DNA of 64,000 nt from Muribaculaceae bacterium. GTDB lineage: Bacteria; Bacteroidota; Bacteroidia; Bacteroidales; Muribaculaceae. The DNA lies in contig JAFLTW010000003.1 in assembly GCA_022509085.1 (NCBI GenBank), forward strand, positions 155,730 through 219,729, in the 5' to 3' direction. Under the pieces are notes generated by a model. It was not told the origin of the DNA. It did no database searches and saw only the letters and a list, made by a program, of their open reading frames with translations. The position numbers and the translations under genes are program-made. Positions 8,412 through 15,780 of the stretch are shown piece by piece; within the stretch, counting starts at the first letter, position 1, and each line of letters starts with the position of its first letter.

Positions 8412-10229
8412 TTAATTGTCGTTTGGTTCAATTTTAAATGAGGCATATTTTGATATCTCCGACTTTGGCAATAAAACATAAATTTCCCAATCAGATCCAA
8501 AGCAAGTAAATATTTTGCCGGTTCTATCTTCAAATCGTGATGGCGCTTTTATAAAAAATAAATTAGAGAGAATCCCAGTGCTTCCCAAACAAGTGAAATC
8601 CCAGCTACCATTATCAAAGTCAGACAACTGAAATTTTTTGATTTTATAGGGGATACAATATTGAGTGTTTATATCGTAACAAAGATCTCTACAAAACTCG
8701 GGGTAATCTTCATATTTTTTTATTATTACGCCATCCATTAATTCATCCTCCAAAGCGTTTCTCTCTTCTTCCGAAAGGAAGTCAATTGATTCAAAATATC
8801 TATGATCAAACCCTCCTTGCGACCAATCTTTTAAATTTGCAAGTTTAACGGGTGCAAAATCACTTATCTGGCCCGTATTATCAACTATTACAAAGTTGTT
8901 TTTTATGTTATTCAGCTCTGTCACGAGCCTGTCAAACCATACCGCTATATCTTTTGGTGAGTTACGAAAACAAGAGTAGTGATCTTCTGATATAAGAAAT
9001 GATTGAAAATAGGTAACGTTATAACCTTGATCTTTCAAATGATTGTAACTCTTAGAATCCAATGATAAAGAATTAACGGTCTCTCGAAATGCTTTTACCA
9101 CCGGGTTATTATTTAATAATTCTTCAGACCTTCTATTTTCTTCTTTTAACCTTTTATATTCTATGCTGTTTGGTTCCCATACAACATCAAATTTAATAAC
9201 AGCATATTGATCTGACGGCATCATTTCCATAATAGCCAACGTTCCTTCGTCTTTTTCATATCTATTATTTTGTAAAAAGTTATTCAAAAGCCCGCTTATA
9301 TTTTCGTTAAATTCAATTGTGTGGCCATTATTGCTATTCCTATATTCACTTGAAAAAAATTCTCCTAAAGCATAATTCTCATGCTCATTTAGTTCATATT
9401 TGAAATCTATCAATTTAGGTTGATCTACTACTAACTTCCACTCCATGCAGTTTTTAGCCAGTTCCTTTAAATAAGGAATAAGGTTATATAAAGCCTTAAG
9501 TTCGTTTTGTTTCTCAATCTCAAAGAGTCGAATATTTAAACCGAATTCATTGCCCGCAAACTCACATTCACTTCCGTGGTTTTTTGCATAGGTAATTAAA
9601 TGAGGTAGAGATACGGTTGCTGTAATGGTAACATTATATCTACCGCTGGATAAAAGGACGGATGAGAGTTCAGAATAATCTTTAATCGCACCATTTGTAA
9701 CCGTAATAATTTCATCCTTAACCAACTCGTCATTGAGAATAGTGGTATTAGCAGAGACAAAAGCACCATAAGACTGCTCAATTGCACTCCTCAAAGCGTT
9801 TTTGACCGCTTCGTCTTTTGTGGCACCGTCGGAAGTAACAGTTAGAACAATCTCATCTTTTGAATTTGTTTCTTTTATCCCATCTGAACTCGTGTTTTGT
9901 GTGGAGGTTTGGGAATCGGAATAACTATTGTTAGCCGATGTCATGTCATTATGGGAGAGATCCGAGCTTTCGATTTCTTTAAGAGAGATGGTTCCAAGCG
10001 CTTCTTCCAAAAGCAACAGGCTGTTTTCATAACGCTCTCGTAGCCGGTCTTTTACATTAGAGGGTGTACTGGTGTCCTTATTAAGATTCTCCAGATCCTT
10101 TTTCAACTGTTTTATTTCATTCTGAATTGTTTTCTTTTCTTGTTTGGTCAGCTGATTATCCTGATCAGGGAATGCATAAGTGCATAATCCTGTAAATGCT
10201 ATAATAAGAATCAGATATAATTTTCTCAT
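8412..10229 (-). CDS. Exported coiled-coil protein with LPP20/FlgT-N-like domain
   Basis: 605 residues; signal peptide ending near TYA-FPDQ. Residues about 27-80 are a heptad-rich coiled coil (KQEKKTIQNEIKQLKKDLEN). After a Ser/Asn-rich linker, residues about 125-215 contain TSDGATKDEAVKNALRSAIE and an ITATVSLPHLITY strand, a pattern reminiscent of the LPP20/FlgT N-terminal domain that occurs in envelope proteins. The C-terminal half (about 230-605) is not recognised. It lies 5 bp downstream of the next exported gene, so they form one operon. The family assignment is a resemblance, not a match I could test. Confidence 0.6.
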   Translation of the reverse strand: MRKLYLILIIAFTGLCTYAFPDQDNQLTKQEKKTIQNEIKQLKKDLENLNKDTSTPSNVKDRLRERYENSLLLLEEALGTISLKEIESSDLSHNDMTSANNSYSDSQTSTQNTSSDGIKETNSKDEIVLTVTSDGATKDEAVKNALRSAIEQSYGAFVSANTTILNDELVKDEIITVTNGAIKDYSELSSVLLSSGRYNVTITATVSLPHLITYAKNHGSECEFAGNEFGLNIRLFEIEKQNELKALYNLIPYLKELAKNCMEWKLVVDQPKLIDFKYELNEHENYALGEFFSSEYRNSNNGHTIEFNENISGLLNNFLQNNRYEKDEGTLAIMEMMPSDQYAVIKFDVVWEPNSIEYKRLKEENRRSEELLNNNPVVKAFRETVNSLSLDSKSYNHLKDQGYNVTYFQSFLISEDHYSCFRNSPKDIAVWFDRLVTELNNIKNNFVIVDNTGQISDFAPVKLANLKDWSQGGFDHRYFESIDFLSEEERNALEDELMDGVIIKKYEDYPEFCRDLCYDINTQYCIPYKIKKFQLSDFDNGSWDFTCLGSTGILSNLFFIKAPSRFEDRTGKIFTCFGSDWEIYVLLPKSEISKYASFKIEPNDN

Positions 10230-10233
10230 ACGT

Positions 10234-11205
10234 TTACCAATTTAGATATACCTTTGTTAGGTGTTGATTTTCTGCTCGTTTCTCAGCTACTGAACGGCAA
10301 GCAGCTATCGTTGCCATTGCTCTGGCATGAGAATTGGCTTGTTCCTTCCGCTGGAATTCCTTTTTGTCTTTATATTCCTGGAGTGCCTTTTCATATTCTC
10401 TATTTTTGTCAGACTGAATTGAAGCAGACATTGTTTCCACAAGAGCTTGTCCTTGGTCAAATGCAGCAGAATTAACGGGGATCATATCAAGAAATGAAAT
10501 TGCTGTTTGAGCCCCTTCCATACTTGGATTTATTGCCCAAGCATTTTTTGCTTTAGATAATAACTTGAGTCCGTCAGAGTCGATTTTGTGGTTATAGATT
10601 GTAATCGCCGTTGACTGCGCCTCATTTAAACAATCCTTGCATATTGCCGGAACCGATACTAGAAGACTAATAGCCTCGTCATATTCACCAGTTGAAGCCA
10701 GAGTTTTAGCCTGTGTTATTATGCTTTGGCAATTTTCTGAATAATAATCCTCGATTCTTTCTTTGGCTGTATTAAACAGGTCTTTAAATTGGGGATTTGA
10801 GGAGTTCAAATTGTTGAAAGCGGATTGCCATGCCTTATGTTCATTAGTTCCGATTCCTTTTAAATCAAAAGTGGCTGATGCAAAAATTATATTTTCCAGG
10901 GCATCTCCTATCAGGAATGTCACCTCAACTGTCTGAGAAATGCGGGGAGGAGTAGTCGGAACTATATTTTTCTCGACAACATTACATTTTGCAAGAATTA
11001 CAAAACGCTCTGCATATTCAAGATTTCCTATCCCGTTCTGAGTCATTGCTTGCTCCATTTTGGCAATCAAAGACAATTTTGCATCTTCGGGCAAGCCATT
11101 TCCAACTACTACCGGATAGTATGACAACTCGTATTCATTTAACTTTGATGCCTGAATGTTATGAAAACTCAGGCATAGAAAAATTAACAGAAATATTTTT
11201 TTCAT
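10234..11205 (-). CDS. Exported protein of unknown function with helical repeats
   Basis: 323 residues; signal peptide MKKIFLLIFLCLSFHNIQAS. Residues ~20-110 form a mixed domain (ELSYYPVVVGNGLPEDAKLS..); residues ~150-250 contain short helical hairpins similar to TPR/Sel1-like units (AKTLASTGEYDEAISLLVSV); the C-terminal part is a charged helix (EYEKALQEYKDKKEFQRKEQ). A C-x2-C pair (CKDC) lies in the middle. Its start overlaps the end of the upstream DUF6175-like gene by 4 bp. Probably a periplasmic or outer-membrane-associated scaffold. Confidence 0.6.
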   Translation of the reverse strand: MKKIFLLIFLCLSFHNIQASKLNEYELSYYPVVVGNGLPEDAKLSLIAKMEQAMTQNGIGNLEYAERFVILAKCNVVEKNIVPTTPPRISQTVEVTFLIGDALENIIFASATFDLKGIGTNEHKAWQSAFNNLNSSNPQFKDLFNTAKERIEDYYSENCQSIITQAKTLASTGEYDEAISLLVSVPAICKDCLNEAQSTAITIYNHKIDSDGLKLLSKAKNAWAINPSMEGAQTAISFLDMIPVNSAAFDQGQALVETMSASIQSDKNREYEKALQEYKDKKEFQRKEQANSHARAMATIAACRSVAEKRAENQHLTKVYLNW

Positions 11206-12155
11206 TTCTCTCCTAAAATTAATATGGCTTCGCCTAATCCGCGTATTATTACCTTTGAATTAATATTATATGGTGCTTTCTGCAAATATTTCCTGAGAGA
11301 TGTCGCAAATGCCCGGGCATCCGTTGCATTCCCGTTTTTGTCGGATAATGGGATTCTTACTTGTTCGAATTGAGCAAAATTTTCTGACCCGTCACTGAGA
11401 TTAAAATTTCCATTGACCGAATTTTCTCGCATCCATTTTTGAATACAATCAATCAGTTCTTCGCCTCCGTATTCGGTTTCTAAATCATTCTCCCAATTGT
11501 CCCAGCATCTAACCGTCAATACTATTTCTCGGCCGTTTTTCTTTTGATCGGCATACCATTTATCAAGCTGTTTGTCAAAATCCTTTACATTGTCTTTCAC
11601 TGCCTTCTCGAGAGCAACGGGAATTGCATCCTGAGTAGGCTTGGAATTACCTGTTGCCGTGGCAATACGCTTGTTGGTGTATGCATCAAAAGCTTCAAGG
11701 GTAAACGAAACTATTTTACCTGTGGGTTCCTTGGTGAAATTCCACCATAATTGAATGACTATATCGGACTTCAGCCTGCGCTTTAAGATGTCAAGAGGTG
11801 TTTCTGCAATATTAGCACCTGACGTTTTACTTGATACAGCATTGTCTTCCGCCTGTTTTACATTAAGCGATTTAATTTCCATCTCTGCATCTTTCAGACT
11901 ATATCCCATGCCTGTAAGCACAGCGCCAACCTTTGAAAGGACCTGCGGAAGTTCCATGTCCTCATTAAAAGCTCTTTGGTAGTCGGGAATCCTAATTGTT
12001 GATCCCATATCTTCAAAAGACTGAGTGAAATATCGTTGTGTACACCAATTATCGCTTGGAAGTATCATCAATGTAGGTTTCTTCACTTCCTCCGCTAATA
12101 CAGTTAGCGATATCACGAGGAGTAAACTCATTAGAAGTCTTAAATGCTTCATCAC
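11202..12155 (-). CDS. DUF6175-like exported protein
   Basis: 317 residues, signal peptide MMKHLRLLMSLLLVISLTVLA. The mature N-terminus KPTLMILPSDNWCTQRYF and the segments ETPLDILKRRLKSDIVIQLWW and LEAFDAYTNKRIATATGNSK match what I remember of the Bacteroidetes family DUF6175; function unknown. It heads the set of four exported proteins, overlapping the following gene by 4 bp and lying 4 bp after the P-loop gene. The tight spacing over five genes suggests one transcript from a promoter near 12990. Confidence 0.7.
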   Translation of the reverse strand: MMKHLRLLMSLLLVISLTVLAEEVKKPTLMILPSDNWCTQRYFTQSFEDMGSTIRIPDYQRAFNEDMELPQVLSKVGAVLTGMGYSLKDAEMEIKSLNVKQAEDNAVSSKTSGANIAETPLDILKRRLKSDIVIQLWWNFTKEPTGKIVSFTLEAFDAYTNKRIATATGNSKPTQDAIPVALEKAVKDNVKDFDKQLDKWYADQKKNGREIVLTVRCWDNWENDLETEYGGEELIDCIQKWMRENSVNGNFNLSDGSENFAQFEQVRIPLSDKNGNATDARAFATSLRKYLQKAPYNINSKVIIRGLGEAILILGEK

Positions 12156-12159
12156 AACC

Positions 12160-12621
12160 TTATTTTTCTATTTCGTTAGCCTTGTCAATGATATTCAGAA
12201 TGTTCTCAGCGCATATCTTGTTGAGAACATCAGCACTTACGTGTTTCCCCCAATTGTCATATTTTACTATGGTGGAGGTTTCGAAGGTTATATAATTCTT
12301 TTCATGGGCGTAATCCCACAAAAACTTATACACGGAATCAGTTCTGTATTTCGTGCGGCTGGCGGCTACTATGAAATCTACACCCTTTGCATGACAGTAT
12401 TCTACTTTCTCTCTAACATAATCCGTACATCCCGGGTCTCCCAAGGTGATAATACCGATTTTCATTCCGTTGCGTTCTGTTATTACCAACACATCGTCTC
12501 CATAGGTAGTCGGCTCTCGATCCATCGGCTCCTTCCCGTCAAGAAGATTGTCAATTAAGTTTTTCAATGTGCTTGTCTTCCCTCTAGAACCGGCACCTTT
12601 CACTATAAGCATTATTGCCAT
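12160..12621 (-). CDS. Small P-loop NTPase-like protein
   Basis: 153 residues, cytosolic. The N-terminus is a Walker A motif, GAGSRGKT (about residues 9-16), after a beta strand IMLIV. Further motifs: GIITLGDPG (about 55-63, position of switch or Walker B) and a VDFIVAASR strand (about 80-88). No other domain. It may bind and hydrolyse a nucleotide as a regulator or kinase. First gene of the five-gene block, with a long upstream leader holding inverted repeats. The exported partners downstream give no obvious clue. Confidence 0.65.
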   Translation of the reverse strand: MAIMLIVKGAGSRGKTSTLKNLIDNLLDGKEPMDREPTTYGDDVLVITERNGMKIGIITLGDPGCTDYVREKVEYCHAKGVDFIVAASRTKYRTDSVYKFLWDYAHEKNYITFETSTIVKYDNWGKHVSADVLNKICAENILNIIDKANEIEK

Positions 12622-13177
12622 AATAGACGTTCTTGCCGCGGTCCCCTCCTCGTTGGCTTTTGGTATACAAAAAGAGCGTGAGAGTCTGTATCAGTTACTC
12701 ATCTCACTACTCAAGGTCTTAGCATTACCCAATCGATAAGAGATGAGTAACGCGGAGCCCCCACGCCGTATGATAAACCAAAGGAATATGGCAAAGCCAT
12801 ACCCGAATGTCGGATTTACAATCATACAGGAGACGCCTATCGTTACCTCGTCCTTGATATCGATTTTGAAGTTGCTAAGTTCTGAGTAGTCAAGAACAAG
12901 CGTCCAATAAACGCTCTATGTTATTAAAACATCCCTCCCGACTCTAGCTTGCCCTCTCTTGGGCTCCGCGGTTGAGATGTACTCGCAAAATTAACAATTA
13001 TTTCCGAAATCGGGAAATAATAGCAAAAAAGTCAAAATAATTTTAGGAGTCCCTATAGATTGACAGATGGCTTAAAAATAAGCCACACGTTCCAATCTTA
13101 CCTTTACCAACTCATCTCTCGTGTTGAAGAAGAGGGTAGTTTCCGATGCCTTGAAGGGTGTCATAAACGGTTAATCT
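12622..13177 (-). other. Gene-free region with inverted repeats and likely promoter of block A operon
   Basis: No convincing gene. A perfect 12-bp inverted repeat (GTTACTCATCTC at 12694-12705, its complement at 12740-12751) is nested in a larger imperfect one (about 12660-12790, both arms with TTTGGT and CGTG). A -7 element TAATTTTG (minus strand, 12986-12993) could start a transcript near 12979, giving a structured leader of about 350 nt for the P-loop gene. A hairpin TTATTTCC..GGAAATAA sits at 13003-13028 and GGCTT..AAGCC near 13070. On the plus strand a start-less frame (about 12752-12886) encodes a protein-like peptide; I treat it as a possible remnant. Confidence 0.4.
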
Positions 13178-14323
13178 TTACTTGTCATCGTTTTCGGAGA
13201 GTTGTTCCAAGGAGCTTTCGATTTCCTCGATGGTAGGGAGGGAACTTTTGAACTCCTCCGGGATGAGCTTGGATAATTCGTATTCTGAGATTCCGAGAGG
13301 GAGATTATAGCCTTCGAGGGCATACTGGGCTTCGATGTTGTCTTTATCTTTACAAATTAAAAGACCTATCGTGGGGTTATCCTGCTTGGTTTTGAGTTGA
13401 TGGTTCACTGCGCTGACATAGAAGCTCAACTGACCGAGGTATTCCGGTTTGAATGATGTGGCCTTGAGCTCGATGCAGCAATATGCATGGATTCGGGTGT
13501 TGTAGAACAACAAATCTATAAAGGATTCTTTAGTCCCAACCTGAAGCCGGTATTGTCTTCCCATAAATGCGAACCCAGTGCCGAGTTCTACAAGGAATTT
13601 GGTGACGTTGGCCACCAAGGCATCTTCCAGTTCGCGCTCGTTGTAGTGTTCCGTCATAGTCAGGAAGTTGAAGACGTAAGGGTCTTTAGTTACCTGTTGG
13701 GCCAAATCGCTTTGCATCGCTGGCAGAGTCTGACTGAAATTGGATATTGCTTTACCGGACCTTTCGTATAAGTCAGTACTGAGAAAATTCAGAAGCATAT
13801 CCCTTCCCCAATTGTGTTCGATTACCTTCCGAACAAAAAATAGAGCCTTCTCAGGATTGCCTTTGCATTTATCAATAATTCTCCTTTGATGATCCCAAGG
13901 GATTGAAAATAATTCTTTTCTCAAATCGTCCGCAGGGTGCGGAAGATTTTGGCCATCGGAATCGTCTATACCTGGAAGGCGACTTTGTCTTTCCAAATCT
14001 TCCGCAAGGTGCGGAAGATTTTTAAGCGTCTGAGAATAAAGCTCATAAAACCTACACATATATCGAATATTGGTTTCGGAAAAACCTTTCTCACCCGGCA
14101 TTTCAGCCCGCAAATCATGACTCAACGTGCGGTAGAAGGCCGAACCGTAAGTGTTGGCATACTGCCTGTCGGCGATATCCTTTCCAAGGCTCCAATAATA
14201 TTCCAGAAGAGTGCGGTTAGCCTCAGCAGAGGCTCTTAACCGCGCTTGAAGATAGCGCTGCTTGAGTTCTCTCACCCAAGAACGATAGTCATTATTCTGA
14301 TTTAACTGCAGAAGGGGTTTCAT
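13178..14323 (-). CDS. DUF1016 (YhcG-type) PD-(D/E)XK nuclease-domain protein
   Basis: 381 residues. N-terminal DUF1016_N helical domain (about 10-100: YYWSLGKDIADRQ, FSETNIRYMCRFYELY) and a C-terminal PD-(D/E)XK nuclease core: D270 in SFIDLLFYN and E285-x-K287 in CIELKAT, followed by LGQLSFYVSAVNHQ and NPTIGLLICK. Family members are thought to act on DNA and often lie in mobile or defence islands. A linker at ~102-134 contains a duplicated NLPH-x-A-x-DL motif encoded by palindromic DNA, absent from the family members I recall. It starts 14 bp after a comM-tail sequence and is the first gene of cargo block A. Confidence 0.85.
   Translation of the reverse strand: MKPLLQLNQNNDYRSWVRELKQRYLQARLRASAEANRTLLEYYWSLGKDIADRQYANTYGSAFYRTLSHDLRAEMPGEKGFSETNIRYMCRFYELYSQTLKNLPHLAEDLERQSRLPGIDDSDGQNLPHPADDLRKELFSIPWDHQRRIIDKCKGNPEKALFFVRKVIEHNWGRDMLLNFLSTDLYERSGKAISNFSQTLPAMQSDLAQQVTKDPYVFNFLTMTEHYNERELEDALVANVTKFLVELGTGFAFMGRQYRLQVGTKESFIDLLFYNTRIHAYCCIELKATSFKPEYLGQLSFYVSAVNHQLKTKQDNPTIGLLICKDKDNIEAQYALEGYNLPLGISEYELSKLIPEEFKSSLPTIEEIESSLEQLSENDDK
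13923..14021. repeat. Pair of 27-bp palindromic units inside the DUF1016 coding region
   Basis: Unit 2 (13995-14021) has perfect 12-bp arms, AAATCTTCCGCA and its complement, around AGG; unit 1 (13923-13949) differs by 2 bases, one of which breaks the arm pairing. They are 72 bp apart, so both are read in the same frame and each encodes NLPH-x-A-x-DL. Confidence 0.8.
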
Positions 14324-14337
14324 AATAATGTTTGGTT

Positions 14338-14583
14338 TCAGAAGGTGATGCCGAAGGTTTGGGGGCGGTCGAGGGCGCGGTAGCCGATAGCCTCGGCGAG
14401 ATGGGAGACCAAAATCGGCATATCTACTTTTACGGTAAAATATTTCTGGGCAACGTTATCGGGATTGATATAGACTGCATCTTCAAGCCACTCGCTTCTT
14501 AGCAATCTTGAAGTTATGGTCGTTTTGCCAGAACCGTTAGGACCTGCTATGACAATTAGAATTGGTTTATGTATGGAGGTCAT
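14338..14583 (-). CDS. Truncated zeta-toxin-like kinase fused in frame to ComM C-terminal tail
   Basis: 81 codons. Residues 1-52 are the N-terminus of a zeta-toxin/AAA_33 kinase: IVIAGPNGSGKTT Walker A and a following YINPDNVAQ. The last ~21 residues ([21 protein letters not shown]) are identical in frame to the C-terminus of ComM (see 25220-26875). The toxin therefore lost its substrate-binding and C-terminal helices and has been joined to a 63-bp comM tail at about 14400; the stop is TGA instead of TAA. Toxicity is unlikely. Its start overlaps the stop of the antitoxin-like gene. Whether a stable protein is made is unknown. Confidence 0.75.
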   Translation of the reverse strand: MTSIHKPILIVIAGPNGSGKTTITSRLLRSEWLEDAVYINPDNVAQKYFTVKVDMPILVSHLAEAIGYRALDRPQTFGITF

Positions 14584-14780
14584 ACTTTTTTAGAATTAGA
14601 TAGAGAGCGGTTTTTCGCCTCTTCGCATTTCTCATGCAGAGTTTCAAAGAAGCGTTTGTTTGCTATCTTGTTACTTTCTCTCGCGTCCGCCGCGGCCTGC
14701 CGCATCAGCTCGGCCAACTGCTCGTCGGTAGGATCAGTCTCGTCGTTGAATCGGTATGAATGAAATTGAGCGTCTGTCAT
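14580..14780 (-). CDS. Antitoxin-like small protein upstream of truncated zeta toxin
   Basis: 66 residues, charged and helical (DETDPTDEQLAELMRQAAAD). It lies directly upstream of, and overlaps by 4 bp, the truncated zeta-like gene, the arrangement of Bacteroidetes antitoxin/zeta pairs. A good promoter is present 20 bp upstream. With the toxin broken, the antitoxin may be a relic or may neutralise a toxin elsewhere. Assignment is by position and size more than by motif. Confidence 0.6.
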   Translation of the reverse strand: MTDAQFHSYRFNDETDPTDEQLAELMRQAAADARESNKIANKRFFETLHEKCEEAKNRSLSNSKKV

Positions 14781-14799
14781 AATGTGTGTTTTAGAATTG

Positions 14800-14831
14800 C
14801 AAATTTACTGAACTCTATGCAATGGTGCAAA
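14800..14831 (-). promoter_or_regulatory. Promoter of antitoxin/zeta pair
   Basis: On the minus strand TTTG (14828-14831), a 20-bp spacer and TAAATTTG (14800-14807) match the Bacteroidetes consensus. The antitoxin ATG is at 14780, so the leader is short. Confidence 0.6.
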
Positions 14832-14887
14832 TTTCTGCGCCAGGGCGTTCATGCGTTTGGCGAGTTCACGGGGCAGTACGGCGCCTA
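14805..14887 (-). pseudogene. C-terminal coding remnant with RELxxRMNALA motif
   Basis: A minus-strand frame encodes about 26 residues, ...VLPRELAKRMNALAQKF..., ending at a TAA at 14805, with no start. The same motif occurs at 20692-20745 just past the comM fragment. Both look like the last codons of one unidentified gene family. Confidence 0.4.
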
Positions 14888-14908
14888 AAGACTAACGCTA
14901 TATAAATC

Positions 14909-14931
14909 AGGGGGAGTCTCTCACTCCCCCT
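14909..14931 (-). terminator. Hairpin terminator after the DJ-1 family gene
   Basis: A perfect 9-bp stem (AGGGGGAGT at 14909-14917 paired with 14923-14931) with a CTCTC loop, flanked by AT-rich sequence on both sides. It lies about 70 bp past the stop of the gene at 15003-15689 and could work on both strands. Confidence 0.65.
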
Positions 14932-15002
14932 TTATTTTTACCCCTATGGGGCAAGTTCTATATCATTGCCTATTATAATAAGTGATGGAATTTAACTGCC
15001 TT

Positions 15003-15689
15003 CTATTCTACGTTTTGGAGGGCCTTGAGGAGTGCCTTACCCAAACTCAGGGCCGACATTGGGTTTTGGCCGGTTATGAGTCGGCCGTCCACCACCACGT
15101 TGTCTCCCCACATGGGGCCTTCCTGGAAGATGGCTCCTTCATTTTCAAGAGCCGTCTCGAGCAGGAAGGGGACGATATCGGCTGTGCCGTTGGCATACTC
15201 TTCAGGGTTGGTAAAGCTTGTGAGTTTACGGCCCTTGACAAACTCCTCACCGTCAGCGAGTCTGATGGGGAGCAGTCCTGCCGGGCCGTGGCATACGGCA
15301 GCCACAAAACCGCCATTCTCATAGATACGGGAAGCTATGGAGGCAAGTTTTTCATTGTGTGGGAAATCCCACATTGCACCATGTCCTCCTGCATAAAATA
15401 TTGCCTTGTAAAGGGACGGATCCACGTCGTCGGGAGTCATCGTGGAACCCATCTTTTCCTGCCAGGCGGCATCATTCCAGAAACGCGCGTTGATCGGATC
15501 ACTGAGGTCAAAACCGTCTACCGGCGGTCTGCCACCTTTGGGGCTAACAACGTCAATGTCGTAATACTCACCGAGCACCGACCATGGATGTGTCACTTCC
15601 GAAAGGAAATAACCTGTTTTCTTTCCCGTATCGCCTAATTCTCCGTGGCTTGTTACCACAAATAAAATTTTGTCTTTCATAGCATTCAT
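15003..15689 (-). CDS. DJ-1/PfpI family protein (Hsp31-like class I glutamine amidotransferase fold)
   Basis: 228 residues. ILFVVTSHGELGDTGKKTG at the start, a central AIFYAGGHGAMWDFP and the nucleophile elbow AAVCHGPAGLL place it in the Hsp31/YhbO-like branch of the DJ-1 superfamily, with the cysteine of VCHG as nucleophile. Members remove glyoxal-type damage or act as chaperones under stress. The first ATG gives MNAMKDK; the second (MKDK) is equally possible. Monocistronic: terminator below and no gene close upstream. Confidence 0.85.
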   Translation of the reverse strand: MNAMKDKILFVVTSHGELGDTGKKTGYFLSEVTHPWSVLGEYYDIDVVSPKGGRPPVDGFDLSDPINARFWNDAAWQEKMGSTMTPDDVDPSLYKAIFYAGGHGAMWDFPHNEKLASIASRIYENGGFVAAVCHGPAGLLPIRLADGEEFVKGRKLTSFTNPEEYANGTADIVPFLLETALENEGAIFQEGPMWGDNVVVDGRLITGQNPMSALSLGKALLKALQNVE

Positions 15690-15780
15690 ATTTAGAGGTC
15701 TACATATTTAAGGTCTAAATAGAGAACGCTCGCACTCCCCCGTTGGTTTTCTCCCCTCCCCGAGATATCGGACATCAAAA

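Noticed and set aside
12752..12886. Plus-strand frame with a protein-like sequence (..IPECRIYNHTGDAYRYLVLD..)
   Set aside because: No start codon after an in-frame stop and no recognised family; at best a remnant, so not listed as a gene.
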